Source of the DNA: Bacteroidales bacterium UBA3868
GTDB taxonomy: Bacteria > Bacteroidota > Bacteroidia > Bacteroidales > WCHB1-69
Assembly (NCBI GenBank): GCA_002392325.1
Contig: DGGS01000018.1
Location: 1-63,326, forward strand
DNA: 63,326 nucleotides
Reading direction: 5' to 3'
Part shown: positions 1 through 9,340 of the stretch, one piece after another
Numbering within the stretch: the stretch's first letter is position 1
Layout of the letters: the number at the start of each line of letters is the position of its first letter
Translations under genes and position numbers: made by a program
Notes under the pieces: model-generated
What the model was told of the DNA's origin: nothing
Databases searched by the model: none
Seen by the model: the letters and a program-made list of their open reading frames with translations, nothing else

Positions 1-2
1 CC

Positions 3-491
3 ATGATCAAAATCGGGTTCGGCGATGTGGGCCATTACGACCGCAAACGCTCCCGCAGCATCTGGCAAGTGAGCGGAACCGTCGCTTTTGGAGGCAAAGC
101 CAGCATCGGACACGGTTCCAAACTCTCTGTGAGAGGCAATCTTACGCTCGGTGCAGATTTCAACATGACCGCTGAAAGCACCATTGTCTGCGCACACCAA
201 ATTTCTTTCGGAAATGACTGCCTGCTGAGTTGGGACATCCTCATCATGGATACCGATGAGCACCCCATTTACAACCAAGACGGCATACGCACTAATCCCG
301 ACAAACCCATCCTCGTGGGCAACCATGTATGGATTGGATGCAAATGCACACTGCTGAAAGGCACAGAAATACCTAACAACGCTGTTGTGGCGGCTGGAAC
401 ACTATTGACCTCTGCATTCTCCGGCGAAAACCAAGTCATCGGCGGCAATCCACCCGCCGTTTTAAAGAGTGGTGTCCGCTGGGAACACTAA
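3..491 (+). CDS. Hexapeptide-repeat (LbH) O-acyltransferase, probably 5'-truncated
   Basis: The 162 visible residues carry imperfect left-handed beta-helix hexapeptides in two blocks (about residues 30-75 and 100-140), with the DTDEHPI segment that supplies the catalytic His in acetyltransferases of the maltose/galactoside O-acetyltransferase and capsule-acetylation type. The end, GNPPAVLKS, is the usual C-terminal coil of this fold. The protein would transfer an acetyl group from acetyl-CoA to a sugar, probably during surface polysaccharide synthesis. The ATG lies only two bases from the window edge and the family is normally 180-220 residues, so the true start is probably upstream and outside the window. 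The sugar acceptor cannot be told. Confidence 0.8.
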   Translation: MIKIGFGDVGHYDRKRSRSIWQVSGTVAFGGKASIGHGSKLSVRGNLTLGADFNMTAESTIVCAHQISFGNDCLLSWDILIMDTDEHPIYNQDGIRTNPDKPILVGNHVWIGCKCTLLKGTEIPNNAVVAAGTLLTSAFSGENQVIGGNPPAVLKSGVRWEH

Positions 492-554
492 CCTCAACAT
501 TAGGGATTTTTTCCAACTGTATAATCAACCTGTTTTTCGCAAAAATACTTTTTT

Positions 555-562
555 TATTTTTG
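555..562 (+). promoter_or_regulatory. -7 promoter box for the gene at 632
   Basis: TATTTTTG fits the Bacteroidota consensus TAnnTTTG. It leaves 69 bases before the ATG at 632, the longest leader among the promoters recognised in this window. Confidence 0.6.
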
Positions 563-631
563 CACCTTCTTCCAACAACAGGCAACTACTATACAACTTC
601 TTATAAATTAGAATTTTAAAACAAAACTAGT

Positions 632-1150
632 ATGAAAAGAAACTGTATTATCATTCTGTTTGTCGCATTTTTTGCAGGCATATTGTTTGAAGCAAACGCG
701 CAAGCCCCTTATAAACACAGCATTGGAGCAACTCTTGGCACCACACAGGCCGTGTCATACAAGACATTTCCTCTGAACCACTTCGCCATCCAACTGGATT
801 TGGGCACCAAGTATTGTTATGTTTATGGCACCCATACTTGGTCTTTTGAACTTGCCCCGAATTTCATGTACGAAGGCCGTCTCACGAAAGGCCTGTACGG
901 CTTTGTAGGTGCTGGTGGAAGCATCGGCTACAACTGGCAACCTTATTCATATATTTTCTACGGATATCACACGAGCTATAACAACGGGAAAGGTGGTGTA
1001 AACGGTTTCTTCGGAATGGAATACAAGTTCAACATCCCACTTACACTACAGTTCGACTTCCGACCTGGATACCGTTGCGTATTTAACCGTTATTTTGCCG
1101 ACCATATTTTCGATTGGGGATTGAATTTTGGCGTACGATATACCTTCTAA
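632..1150 (+). CDS. Small outer-membrane beta-barrel protein
   Basis: A 172-residue protein with a clear Sec signal peptide (MKRN, then a hydrophobic run to about residue 22, cleavage near ANAQA). The mature part has alternating aromatic and polar strands, many Tyr and Gly residues and a C-terminal strand ending in FGVRYTF. A terminal Phe is typical of outer-membrane barrels. The size suggests an 8-stranded porin-like or OmpW/OmpX-like fold. It has its own promoter at 555-562 and a long leader, and is followed by the separately promoted S46 peptidase gene. No specific ligand can be inferred. Confidence 0.7.
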   Translation: MKRNCIIILFVAFFAGILFEANAQAPYKHSIGATLGTTQAVSYKTFPLNHFAIQLDLGTKYCYVYGTHTWSFELAPNFMYEGRLTKGLYGFVGAGGSIGYNWQPYSYIFYGYHTSYNNGKGGVNGFFGMEYKFNIPLTLQFDFRPGYRCVFNRYFADHIFDWGLNFGVRYTF

Positions 1151-1183
1151 TATATATAATCCGTTATTTTCCTGTTTTTTTCC

Positions 1184-1191
1184 TACCTTTG
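1184..1191 (+). promoter_or_regulatory. -7 promoter box for the S46 peptidase
   Basis: TACCTTTG preceded by a T-run, 20 bases before the ATG at 1212. This supports 1212 rather than the in-frame codon at 1128, which lies inside the preceding gene. Confidence 0.7.
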
Positions 1192-1211
1192 CATTTCAAA
1201 AATCACACAAG

Positions 1212-3356
1212 ATGAAACATAAAATCAACCTTTTGTGCATCGCTTTCATGATGCTTGTTTTGGGTGCCCGCGCCGATGAGGGTATGTGGCTCCCCTATTC
1301 TATTAACGGACAGAATCTGGCTGATATGCAGCGACTTGGCTGCAAGCTCACCGCCGAGCAGATTTTCAGCTTCAACCAACCCAGTTTGAAAGATGCCATC
1401 GTGCAATTCGGTGGCGGGTGCACCGGAGAACTGATTTCTCCCGAAGGCCTGCTACTCACCAACCACCACTGCGGCCTCTCTTATGTGCAGGCCCACGCCT
1501 CCGTGGAACACGACTACCTGCAAGACGGCTTCTGGGCACGCAGCAAGGATCAAGAACTGCCCAACGAAGGTCTTTCCGTATCCTTCCTCACTTATATTGA
1601 GGATGTTACGGAAGCGGTATTGAAAGGTGTCACCAACAACATGTCAGAAAGTGACCGCGCCAAAAAGATTGAGGAAAATTGCAAAGCCCTGGAAAAAGAA
1701 CGCAAGGGCAACCGGAATGTAGGGGTGGAAATCGTTCCCTTCTACCACGGCAACCAATACATCCTGTTTGTTTATGATGTGTACAAAGACGTGCGTCTGG
1801 TGGCTTGCCCGCCTTGGGGCATCGGCAAGTTCGGCGCCGACACCGACAACTGGACCTGGCCGCGCCACAAGGGCGACTTCTGCATCTTCCGCGTTTATAC
1901 CGCCCCCGATGGCTCCCCCGCTGAATACAGCAAGGACAACATTCCGATGAAATCAAAACACTATCTGCCAATTTCCTTAAAAGGCGTTCAACCAGGTGAT
2001 TACACCATGATTCTCGGTTACCCTGGCAGCACCGACCGCTACTCCTACTCCGGCGCCGTGAAGAATGTCATTGAATTGGAAGGCCCCGCCATTGTGGACT
2101 GCCGCACCACCAAACTGGAGCAGTACCGCAAGCACATGGACGCCGACCCCGCCGTCTTCATCCAATACGCCTCCAAACAAGCCAGCGTGAGCAACTACTG
2201 GAAATACTATATTGGCCAAGTGAAGCAACTCCAACGCAACAAGGTGGTGGAAAAACGCATGGATCAGGAGAAAGCGTTCCGCCAATGGGCCGAGCAAGAT
2301 AAGGGCCGTTCTACCAAATACAAAGGCATCTTCGATGAGATGGACAACTATTGGAACAACCAGAACAAATACACCAAAGCCCTCATTTATCACCGTGAGG
2401 CGGGCTGGCGTGGCGGCGAGGCCGTGACTTTCGCCTTGAGATTCAGAGCAATAAATAACGCCATCGAGTCAAAGGCAGCTCCCAAAGAAAACATAATCGC
2501 CTATGTGAAGAAAATGAAACCCGATTTTGAGGATTTCTTCAAAGATTATAACAAGGCTTTGGACCGTGATGTCACTATCGCCCTGCTGAACCTGTTTTAT
2601 AAAGATGTGGATCACAATCAGTTACCTGCCGTGATTAAGAAAGTGGGCGACAAGAACGGTGGGGATTTCACCGCATTTGTCGATAACGCATTCGCCAAAT
2701 CCATTTTGGTGGATCGCGACAAATTGTATGCTTGGATAGAGAATCCCAAATCACTCTCAAAAGATCCCATTTATGCCTTGATGTACAGCATTTTGGAATC
2801 GTATTGGGATTTGGGAGAAAAGGCCGACGAGGTGAACTGCAAACGCGCCGACCGCCTCTATATGCAAGGTCTTATGGAGATGCAGAAAGACCGCAACTTC
2901 TATCCCGACGCCAATTTCACCATGCGCCTTACTTACGGTAGCGTACAAGATTGCAAGCCGTCAGATGCCATCACATACAATTATGTAACCACATTGGATG
3001 GTGTAATGGCCAAGTACAAACCCGGCAACTGGGAGTTTGATGTTCCGAAAGACCTCATCAGACTTTGGGAAAATCACGACTACGGCCGCTATGCTGACGA
3101 AAACGGCAATTTGGTGGTCAACTTCATCACGACCAACGATATCACGGGCGGCAACTCCGGCAGTCCCGTCATCGATGCCAACGGCAACCTCATCGGTCTG
3201 GCCTTCGACGGCAACTGGGAAGCCATGAGCGGCGACATCGCCTTCGAGAATGAGGTACAACGCACCATCTGCATGGACATGCGCTACCTGCTCTTCATCA
3301 TCGACAAGATGGCCAATGCCCAGAACCTGATGCAGGAACTGACCATTGTGAAATAA
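1212..3356 (+). CDS. dpp7: S46 family dipeptidyl peptidase, DPP7-like
   Basis: This exported serine peptidase of 714 residues removes dipeptides from the N-terminus of oligopeptides in the periplasm. The first 22 residues are a signal peptide (cleavage near GARADEG). The S46 chymotrypsin-like triad is visible: His in TNHHC (residues 85-86), Asp in GADTDNW (210-212) and Ser649 in GGNSGSP. Length matches Porphyromonas DPP7/DPP11 (about 710-720). Eighteen residues after the catalytic Ser there is Gly (FDGNWE); DPP11 is described as having Arg here to bind acidic P1 residues, so a preference for hydrophobic P1 residues (DPP7 type) is inferred. The start is set by the signal peptide and the promoter at 1184-1191. 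It lies directly upstream of alaS, which has its own promoter. Confidence 0.9.
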   Translation: MKHKINLLCIAFMMLVLGARADEGMWLPYSINGQNLADMQRLGCKLTAEQIFSFNQPSLKDAIVQFGGGCTGELISPEGLLLTNHHCGLSYVQAHASVEHDYLQDGFWARSKDQELPNEGLSVSFLTYIEDVTEAVLKGVTNNMSESDRAKKIEENCKALEKERKGNRNVGVEIVPFYHGNQYILFVYDVYKDVRLVACPPWGIGKFGADTDNWTWPRHKGDFCIFRVYTAPDGSPAEYSKDNIPMKSKHYLPISLKGVQPGDYTMILGYPGSTDRYSYSGAVKNVIELEGPAIVDCRTTKLEQYRKHMDADPAVFIQYASKQASVSNYWKYYIGQVKQLQRNKVVEKRMDQEKAFRQWAEQDKGRSTKYKGIFDEMDNYWNNQNKYTKALIYHREAGWRGGEAVTFALRFRAINNAIESKAAPKENIIAYVKKMKPDFEDFFKDYNKALDRDVTIALLNLFYKDVDHNQLPAVIKKVGDKNGGDFTAFVDNAFAKSILVDRDKLYAWIENPKSLSKDPIYALMYSILESYWDLGEKADEVNCKRADRLYMQGLMEMQKDRNFYPDANFTMRLTYGSVQDCKPSDAITYNYVTTLDGVMAKYKPGNWEFDVPKDLIRLWENHDYGRYADENGNLVVNFITTNDITGGNSGSPVIDANGNLIGLAFDGNWEAMSGDIAFENEVQRTICMDMRYLLFIIDKMANAQNLMQELTIVK

Positions 3357-3375
3357 TCCCAATAGAGAAAAACAC

Positions 3376-3383
3376 TATTTTTG
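3376..3383 (+). promoter_or_regulatory. -7 promoter box for alaS
   Basis: TATTTTTG, 20 bases before the alaS ATG at 3404, in the 47-base gap after the S46 peptidase gene. Confidence 0.65.
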
Positions 3384-3403
3384 CGCCTTCAAAAAAAAAC
3401 AAT

Positions 3404-6010
3404 ATGACTTCTAACGAAATTCGAGCCGCATTTTTAAAATTCTTTGAGTCTAAAAATCATACAATCGTTCCCTCTGCCCCGATGGTCATCAAAAACGACC
3501 CAACTTTGATGTTTACCAATGCGGGTATGAACCAGTTCAAGGACATCTTTCTGGGCAATAACCAGCCGGAACACCGCCGTGTGGCCGACTCCCAAAAGTG
3601 CCTCCGTGTATCAGGCAAACACAATGACCTGGAGGAGGTGGGACGCGACACCTATCACCATACCATGTTCGAAATGCTCGGGAACTGGTCGTTTGGCGAC
3701 TATTTCAAGAAGGAAGCGATTGACTATGCTTGGGAGTTTCTGACCGAAGTCATGAAATTGGACAAAGACCGCCTCTACGCTACGGTTTTTCAAGGCGATG
3801 AGAAGGATGGAACCCCCTTTGACCAAGAGGCCTACGATTTCTGGAAAACCTATTTGCCAGAAGATCGCATCCTGAAAGGCAACAAAAAGGACAACTTCTG
3901 GGAGATGGGCGAAACGGGGCCCTGCGGTCCGTGCTCCGAAATCCATATCGACCTGCGTGATGACGACGAGCGCGCCAAACTGCCGGGACAGGAACTGGTG
4001 AACAAAGACAATCCACTGGTGATTGAGATTTGGAACCTCGTGTTCATGCAGTACAACCGCATTGCCTCCGGAGAACTTAAATTACTGGCTAACAAGCATG
4101 TGGATACCGGCATGGGATTCGAGCGCCTTTGCATGGCTGTTCAAAACAAGAAATCCAACTACGACACCGATGTCTTCCAACCCATCATTCAAAAAATTGC
4201 GCAACTCGCACAGGTGAACTATGGGGACAAGAGAGATGTGGATATTGCGCTGCGCGTGGTGGCCGACCACTTGCGCGCCATCACCTTTGCCATTGCCGAC
4301 GGACAATTGCCCTCCAACACCGGTGCTGGTTATGTAATCCGCCGCATCCTCCGTCGCGCCATCCGCTACGGCTTCACATTCCTGAACTTCAAGGAACCCT
4401 TCATGCACACACTTGTGCGCGACCTCGTGGCCCAAATGGGACACCAATTCCCTGAAATCCAGAAACAGCAGACGCTGATTGAACGCATTATCCTCGAAGA
4501 GGAACAGTCTTTCCTAAAAACTCTGGCTAAGGGTATTGCCCGTTTTGACGAATATGTGGTGAAAAATGCGGAAAAAGGCGTAGTTGACGGCGATTTCGCC
4601 TTTGAACTCTTTGACACTTACGGTTTCCCCATTGACTTGACACAACTTTTGGCTTCGGAGAAAAACCTCACCGTCGATATGGATGGTTTTCACCGCGGCT
4701 TGCAACAGCAGAAGGAACGCTCTCGCGCCGCTGCCGCCGTCGCCACCGACGACTGGGTGGAACTGATACATCAGGACACGCCTACCCAATTTTTAGGTTA
4801 CCACAACACCGAATGCGACTGTAAAATAGTGAAATTCAGAAAGGTAACAGCTAAAAACAAGACCTCCTACCAGATTGTGTTGGATCAAACGCCATTTTAC
4901 GCCGAATCAGGCGGACAGGTGGGAGATACGGGTGTTTTGGAAAGTGTGAATGAAAAGATTGTCATTTTCAACACAACAAAAGAGAACAATCTGACCATTC
5001 ATCATGCCGCTTCGGTGCCTGAAAATCCAACAGCCGATTTTACCGCCCGCATTGACACAGAAAAACGCCAAATGACGGCCAACAACCACTCTGCCACACA
5101 CTTGCTCGACCACGCCCTGCGCACAGTTCTCGGCACACATGTGGAACAGAAAGGTTCCATGGTGGCCTCCGACCGCCTGCGTTTCGATTTCTCCCACTTC
5201 TCCAAAATGACAGATGAGGAAATCGTCAAGACGGAAAAAATGGTCAACGACTTGATTCGTCAGAACCTTCCGTTGCAAGAACATGTGGACATGCCGATTG
5301 AAGAGGCCCGCGCCAAAGGCGCTATCGCTTTGTTTGGCGAGAAATACGGCAATTTGGTACGCGTCATCCAATTCGGCAACGCCATCGAACTTTGCGGCGG
5401 CACGCATACATCCGCAACCGGCAATATCGGTTTCTTCAAAATCGTGTCCGAAGGCGCCGTGGCCGCCGGTGTGCGCCGTATTGAAGCCGTGACCGGAACA
5501 GCAGCAGAAGAGATTGTCTATGGCCAACAGAACCTCATCAAGAACATGAAAGAGATGCTGGGTTCCAACAATATCGAACAAGCCATCCAAAAACTCAACG
5601 ACGACAATGCCGCTTACCGCAAGAAAATCGAAGAATTTGAAAAACAGCAAGTGGTGAATTTCTGCAAGGAATTGGAACAAGAGACACAGGATATTAATGG
5701 CGTGCAGGTGCTCTCCAAAATCACCGGTTTCGGACCCGATATTCTGCGCAACGCCGCCTTCCAACTGCGAAATGCCGCTAACCGCATTGTGGTGTTAGGC
5801 AGCGTATTCGACAACAAACCGAATTTGGTGGTAGCCATTTCCGACGACCTGCTTGGCAGATTTGAAGCGCCGAAGATTGTGCGTGCCGTAGGCAAACTCA
5901 TCCAAGGCGGCGGTGGTGGACAACCTTCCCTCTCCACAGCCGGCGGAAAGAATCCGGATGGACTCCCCGACGCCATGGCTGAAGTGCTGAAACTGATTGC
6001 TGAAAACTAA
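3404..6010 (+). CDS. alaS: Alanyl-tRNA synthetase
   Basis: An 868-residue class II synthetase that charges tRNA-Ala in the cytoplasm. The N-terminal catalytic domain starts with the characteristic NEIRAAFLKFFESK. The editing domain carries both zinc-binding motifs: HSATH near residues 562-566 and CGGTH near 664-668. The C-terminal part (from about residue 740) has a coiled segment and the C-Ala domain with a GGGGG loop near the end. Length is normal for the family. Its stop codon overlaps the stop of the opposing TetR gene by four bases, leaving no room for a terminator. Confidence 0.98.
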   Translation: MTSNEIRAAFLKFFESKNHTIVPSAPMVIKNDPTLMFTNAGMNQFKDIFLGNNQPEHRRVADSQKCLRVSGKHNDLEEVGRDTYHHTMFEMLGNWSFGDYFKKEAIDYAWEFLTEVMKLDKDRLYATVFQGDEKDGTPFDQEAYDFWKTYLPEDRILKGNKKDNFWEMGETGPCGPCSEIHIDLRDDDERAKLPGQELVNKDNPLVIEIWNLVFMQYNRIASGELKLLANKHVDTGMGFERLCMAVQNKKSNYDTDVFQPIIQKIAQLAQVNYGDKRDVDIALRVVADHLRAITFAIADGQLPSNTGAGYVIRRILRRAIRYGFTFLNFKEPFMHTLVRDLVAQMGHQFPEIQKQQTLIERIILEEEQSFLKTLAKGIARFDEYVVKNAEKGVVDGDFAFELFDTYGFPIDLTQLLASEKNLTVDMDGFHRGLQQQKERSRAAAAVATDDWVELIHQDTPTQFLGYHNTECDCKIVKFRKVTAKNKTSYQIVLDQTPFYAESGGQVGDTGVLESVNEKIVIFNTTKENNLTIHHAASVPENPTADFTARIDTEKRQMTANNHSATHLLDHALRTVLGTHVEQKGSMVASDRLRFDFSHFSKMTDEEIVKTEKMVNDLIRQNLPLQEHVDMPIEEARAKGAIALFGEKYGNLVRVIQFGNAIELCGGTHTSATGNIGFFKIVSEGAVAAGVRRIEAVTGTAAEEIVYGQQNLIKNMKEMLGSNNIEQAIQKLNDDNAAYRKKIEEFEKQQVVNFCKELEQETQDINGVQVLSKITGFGPDILRNAAFQLRNAANRIVVLGSVFDNKPNLVVAISDDLLGRFEAPKIVRAVGKLIQGGGGGQPSLSTAGGKNPDGLPDAMAEVLKLIAEN

Positions 6011-6564
6011 TCGTAAAAACTGAAATTCAGTTCTTTCATCAACTCCTTGGTGCGATCTGTAACAATGGGGGCCAGCAAGAAACGCACGATTTCTTCCTGC
6101 TCCTCATTCGAAAATGGATAGTGGGCAATATTGTTTACAACAAACATTGCATACAAATGGCTGCTTACATCTTCCTTGAACTGATAGTGATTGATGCCTT
6201 TTTGTATGATCTCCCCTAAAATAGAAACTAATGGACATTCTGAAGACAATAAAAGACCGCTCTGCTGCACATATTGATATAGGTGCTTTTCCTTGCTTCG
6301 GATAAAGTGTATCTCATACCCGAACTGCAACAATTCTTCCACAGCATGGTTGCACTGCATCGTTTTTTCATGAAAACGCTCCCGGATATTGTCAAACCAG
6401 AATTTAACGACCATCCAAACCGAGTTTTCCTTGCTCTTATAACGGTTGAAAAAGGTTTTCCGGCTTATAGACATTCCTTCCACAATCTCGTCCGTGCTGT
6501 GGTTGAACCCATTATTTTTATAATATTGGAATAAATCCTCTACTTTTTTATCAACTTTCTGCAT
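6007..6564 (-). CDS. TetR/AcrR-family transcriptional regulator
   Basis: A 185-residue protein with a short N-terminal helix-turn-helix: STDEIVEGMSISRKTFFNRY (about residues 23-42), the TetR-type recognition helix followed by K/E-rich linker. The remaining helical part has no recognisable ligand signature. It starts 12 bases after the stop of the DoxX-thioredoxin gene on the same strand, so the two are probably one transcript and the regulator may sense a ligand connected with that membrane protein or with the upstream ABC gene. Its end overlaps the alaS stop by four bases (CTAA). Target and ligand are unknown. Confidence 0.8.
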   Translation of the reverse strand: MQKVDKKVEDLFQYYKNNGFNHSTDEIVEGMSISRKTFFNRYKSKENSVWMVVKFWFDNIRERFHEKTMQCNHAVEELLQFGYEIHFIRSKEKHLYQYVQQSGLLLSSECPLVSILGEIIQKGINHYQFKEDVSSHLYAMFVVNNIAHYPFSNEEQEEIVRFLLAPIVTDRTKELMKELNFSFYD

Positions 6565-6576
6565 AATGGATTTTCT

Positions 6577-7509
6577 TTACTCGATTAAAAAAGAACGAAT
6601 CTTGTTATCATTTAATCCCCTGATATCCATGGCTTCAACAGGTTTGCCGTCTTTTACAAGCACATAGGTTGGAAATTGGCCTGAAACCAACTGTATTGCT
6701 TCAATCGGACTTATTTTGGCATAGCGGAAATGTGTCGCATCCGTCTCTTCCTTGAACTTTTGAATCGATTCGTCACCTCCCCAAATGATGAAAACGACCT
6801 TGTTGGTGTCCAATTGGTTGTTCTCCACCATAGTGTTAATCTTTTTCGCACTCAGTTTGCAATACTTGCACCCTGAAGCCAAATATCCCAGCACATAATT
6901 GCCCTCCTGGATGTTAAGAGATTGAGCGACAGAATCTTGCATAAATTGTTCGAATGATTTTTCATTTACATTGTTATCCGACTTTTTGAAAAGATTGTAG
7001 GTCGCATCCGTAGGGAAAAGAATAAAAGGCACACCCAACGCCAATACCGCAAGAACAATGCCTACCGCCTTTTTCCCTTTGAATTGGTAATCCTCCTCTT
7101 TTCGTATAAAAAACAGTAAAACAATGGTAATCAGATTTTTGATAATGGAATATGCGGGATTGAGTTCCACAAGATCACCCATGCAGTGACAATTGCTGTC
7201 CTGACGGAAAATAGCCACATATACCAAAAAGAATGTGAAACCAACCAACATCAACAGAGTAAGCCACCATGTGGGCTTATAGAGGATTTTGGCAATCAGA
7301 AACGCACCCACCAGCAACTCGGCTGCAATGACCAGACGGGCAATGATGGCACACAAGTTGAAACTGAAAATATTGAAACTGTAAATGTATATTTCAAAAC
7401 TGTCCAAAGAAAGCAGTTTCAATATGGCTGTAGTGATAAAAAAAGCGCCAATCAGAATTCGGAGAATGAATTTCACTACGATGGCGGCGGAAATATTGTG
7501 TTCTTTCAT
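6577..7509 (-). CDS. DoxX/MauE-like membrane protein fused to a thioredoxin-like domain
   Basis: This 310-residue protein has about five membrane segments in residues 8-175, with a CHCMG motif after the third (the place of the conserved CxC of MauE/DoxX proteins), and a C-terminal extracytoplasmic thioredoxin-like domain. That domain shows a CKYC redox motif (SGCKYCKLSAKK) and a cis-Pro loop (FPTYVLV). It resembles the Bacteroidota family annotated as BT_3928-like. The likely role is membrane-linked thiol-disulfide exchange; the partner is unknown. The start at 7509 (MKEHN) is chosen because upstream in-frame codons lie inside the ABC gene. Only 34 bases separate it from the ABC gene and 12 bases from the TetR gene, so co-transcription of all three is likely. 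Confidence 0.82.
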   Translation of the reverse strand: MKEHNISAAIVVKFILRILIGAFFITTAILKLLSLDSFEIYIYSFNIFSFNLCAIIARLVIAAELLVGAFLIAKILYKPTWWLTLLMLVGFTFFLVYVAIFRQDSNCHCMGDLVELNPAYSIIKNLITIVLLFFIRKEEDYQFKGKKAVGIVLAVLALGVPFILFPTDATYNLFKKSDNNVNEKSFEQFMQDSVAQSLNIQEGNYVLGYLASGCKYCKLSAKKINTMVENNQLDTNKVVFIIWGGDESIQKFKEETDATHFRYAKISPIEAIQLVSGQFPTYVLVKDGKPVEAMDIRGLNDNKIRSFLIE

Positions 7510-7543
7510 TAAGATATATTTTAAAAAATGCAAAAATACTATT

Positions 7544-9283
7544 TTATTCGTTGAGAATGCCTTTCGGTATTGCAGACAGCAGCTTTTGAGTGTACTCCGT
7601 CTGCGGGCGGTCACAGATGTCATCCGCATCACCCATCTCCACGATACGGCCGTTTTGCATCACCACAATTCTGTCCGACATGAAACGAACGACAGAAAGA
7701 TCATGGGAGATGAAAATATAGGTGAAATGATACTCTTCTTTCAGCTCATTGAGCAGATTCAGCACCTGGGCTTGCACCGACACATCCAAAGCGGACACGG
7801 ACTCATCGCAAATGATGAATCTCGGATTCACCGCCAAGGCACGCGCGATGGATATGCGCTGGCGCTGACCGCCGGAGAATTCGTGCGGATAACGGTAAAA
7901 GTGCGATTCGTCCAAATTCACACGCTCCAACAGGGCTACCGCCTTCCGTTTACGCTCCTTGTCATTGCTCCCGATATTGTGTACACGCATAGGTTCCATC
8001 AATGCGTCACCAATTGTAAGTCGTTGGTTTAAAGAAGAATATGGGTCTTGTAGAATAATCTGCAAATCCTTGCGCATCTGACGCATCTGCGACATGGACA
8101 ACGACATCAGATTGGTGCCCTTGTAATACACTTCGCCCGAAGTGGGTTCAATCAACCGAATCATGCTTCGCCCCAAAGTGGTTTTCCCGCACCCTGACTC
8201 GCCTACCAAACCTAGTGTTTCTCCTTCGTAAACCTCCAGATTGATATCCTGTAACGCATTCACATACTGTCTTTTCTCAAACAATTTGCGTTTGCGTACC
8301 GGATATTGTTTGCTGAGATGCTGAACCGTGATAATCGGCTTTTCAGCGTATAATGTTTGATGAAACTGTTTACGCTCTTCAGGGGTTACCATAAGATCCC
8401 CCACCATCTGGGACATGTTTACCGTTTGGTTCCGCATGAAATCATCCACCGTAGGCAACTTCTTCAGGCGGGTTTTCATAGAGGGTCTGCACGCCAGAAG
8501 GCCTTGTGTGTAAGGGTGTTGCGGATTCAGGAAAATTTTGCGGATATCGCCGTGCTCCACCACTTTCCCCTTATACAAAACCAGCACTTGGTCGGCAATT
8601 TCAGCCACCACGCCTAAATCGTGCGTGATGAAAAGCACACTCATGCCATGCTTGCGCTGCAGTTTCCTGATCAGTTCCAGAATGCCTTTCTGAACCGTGA
8701 CATCCAGGGCAGTGGTGGGTTCGTCGGCAATCAGCAGGTCGGGCTGGCAACTCATGGCCATGGCAATCATCACACGCTGCTTCTGCCCGCCTGACAATTC
8801 GTGCGGATAAGAATTGAAGATCTGCTCCGGACGCGGCAGCATCACCTCCTTAAACAACTCTATCACATGCTGTTTCGCCGCTTCTTTGGTTTGGGTTGTG
8901 TGCAGCAGAATCTGCTCTGTAATCTGCTCACCACAACGGATGACCGGATTCAGTGAGGTCATCGGCTCCTGAAAAATCATGCCGATTTTGTTTCCACGCA
9001 AATGACGCATGGTCTTCTCCGGACAATTCACCAGGTTAATGGGTTTTTCAGCTTCAGGGTTGTCATAAAAGAGAATCTCACCTTTCGGATAACGGGCAAT
9101 TTCGGGATTAAGCAACTGCATAACCGACAGAGCGGTAACGGATTTGCCCGACCCGGACTCACCTACAATACCCAATGTTTCGCCTTTCCCAAGGCAAAAA
9201 CTAACCTCGTGCAAGATGGATTTCCAGTTGCCATCCTGCTTGAGATCCAAGGATAAACCCGATATTTCCAATAGATTCTCCAT
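7544..9283 (-). CDS. Fused tandem ATPase of a peptide/nickel (Dpp/Opp-type) ABC transporter
   Basis: This protein of 579 residues has two complete nucleotide-binding domains in tandem. Domain 1 has Walker A GESGSGKS, signature LSGGQKQR and [12 protein letters not shown]. Domain 2 has [16 protein letters not shown] and [12 protein letters not shown]. Each is followed by the C-terminal oligopeptide-transporter extension. This DppD-DppF fusion (GsiA/YejF-like) would energise import of oligopeptides at the inner membrane. No permease or binding-protein gene is adjacent. The ATG at 9283 (MENLLE) is preferred over TTG at 9295, which would lie upstream of the expected transcription start. The gene shares an unusual inverted-repeat promoter region with truA. 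Confidence 0.93.
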   Translation of the reverse strand: MENLLEISGLSLDLKQDGNWKSILHEVSFCLGKGETLGIVGESGSGKSVTALSVMQLLNPEIARYPKGEILFYDNPEAEKPINLVNCPEKTMRHLRGNKIGMIFQEPMTSLNPVIRCGEQITEQILLHTTQTKEAAKQHVIELFKEVMLPRPEQIFNSYPHELSGGQKQRVMIAMAMSCQPDLLIADEPTTALDVTVQKGILELIRKLQRKHGMSVLFITHDLGVVAEIADQVLVLYKGKVVEHGDIRKIFLNPQHPYTQGLLACRPSMKTRLKKLPTVDDFMRNQTVNMSQMVGDLMVTPEERKQFHQTLYAEKPIITVQHLSKQYPVRKRKLFEKRQYVNALQDINLEVYEGETLGLVGESGCGKTTLGRSMIRLIEPTSGEVYYKGTNLMSLSMSQMRQMRKDLQIILQDPYSSLNQRLTIGDALMEPMRVHNIGSNDKERKRKAVALLERVNLDESHFYRYPHEFSGGQRQRISIARALAVNPRFIICDESVSALDVSVQAQVLNLLNELKEEYHFTYIFISHDLSVVRFMSDRIVVMQNGRIVEMGDADDICDRPQTEYTQKLLSAIPKGILNE

Positions 9284-9285
9284 TT

Positions 9286-9326
9286 TAGGCGGCAAAGATA
9301 CACCTTTTTCGTATCTTTGCCGCCTA
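9286..9326. promoter_or_regulatory. Divergent promoters built as a perfect 16-bp inverted repeat (ABC gene / truA)
   Basis: 9286-9301 and 9311-9326 are perfect reverse complements with a 9-base spacer. Each arm contains a -7 box: TATCTTTG at 9312-9319 on + (truA, 21 bases before its ATG) and the same on - at 9300-9293 (ABC gene, only 9 bases before its ATG). RNA polymerase binding on one side would cover the start region of the other. The symmetry could also serve a dimeric repressor. Confidence 0.65.
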
Positions 9327-9340
9327 ATTCAGCAACAATA

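Noticed and set aside
4907..5764. Long open frame (285 codons) antisense to alaS
   Set aside because: It lies wholly inside alaS, has no motif or promoter, and repeats the composition expected from the reverse complement of a conserved gene.
9286..9326. Bidirectional terminator
   Set aside because: The inverted repeat lies between two gene starts and its arms contain -7 boxes, so a promoter/operator reading is better.
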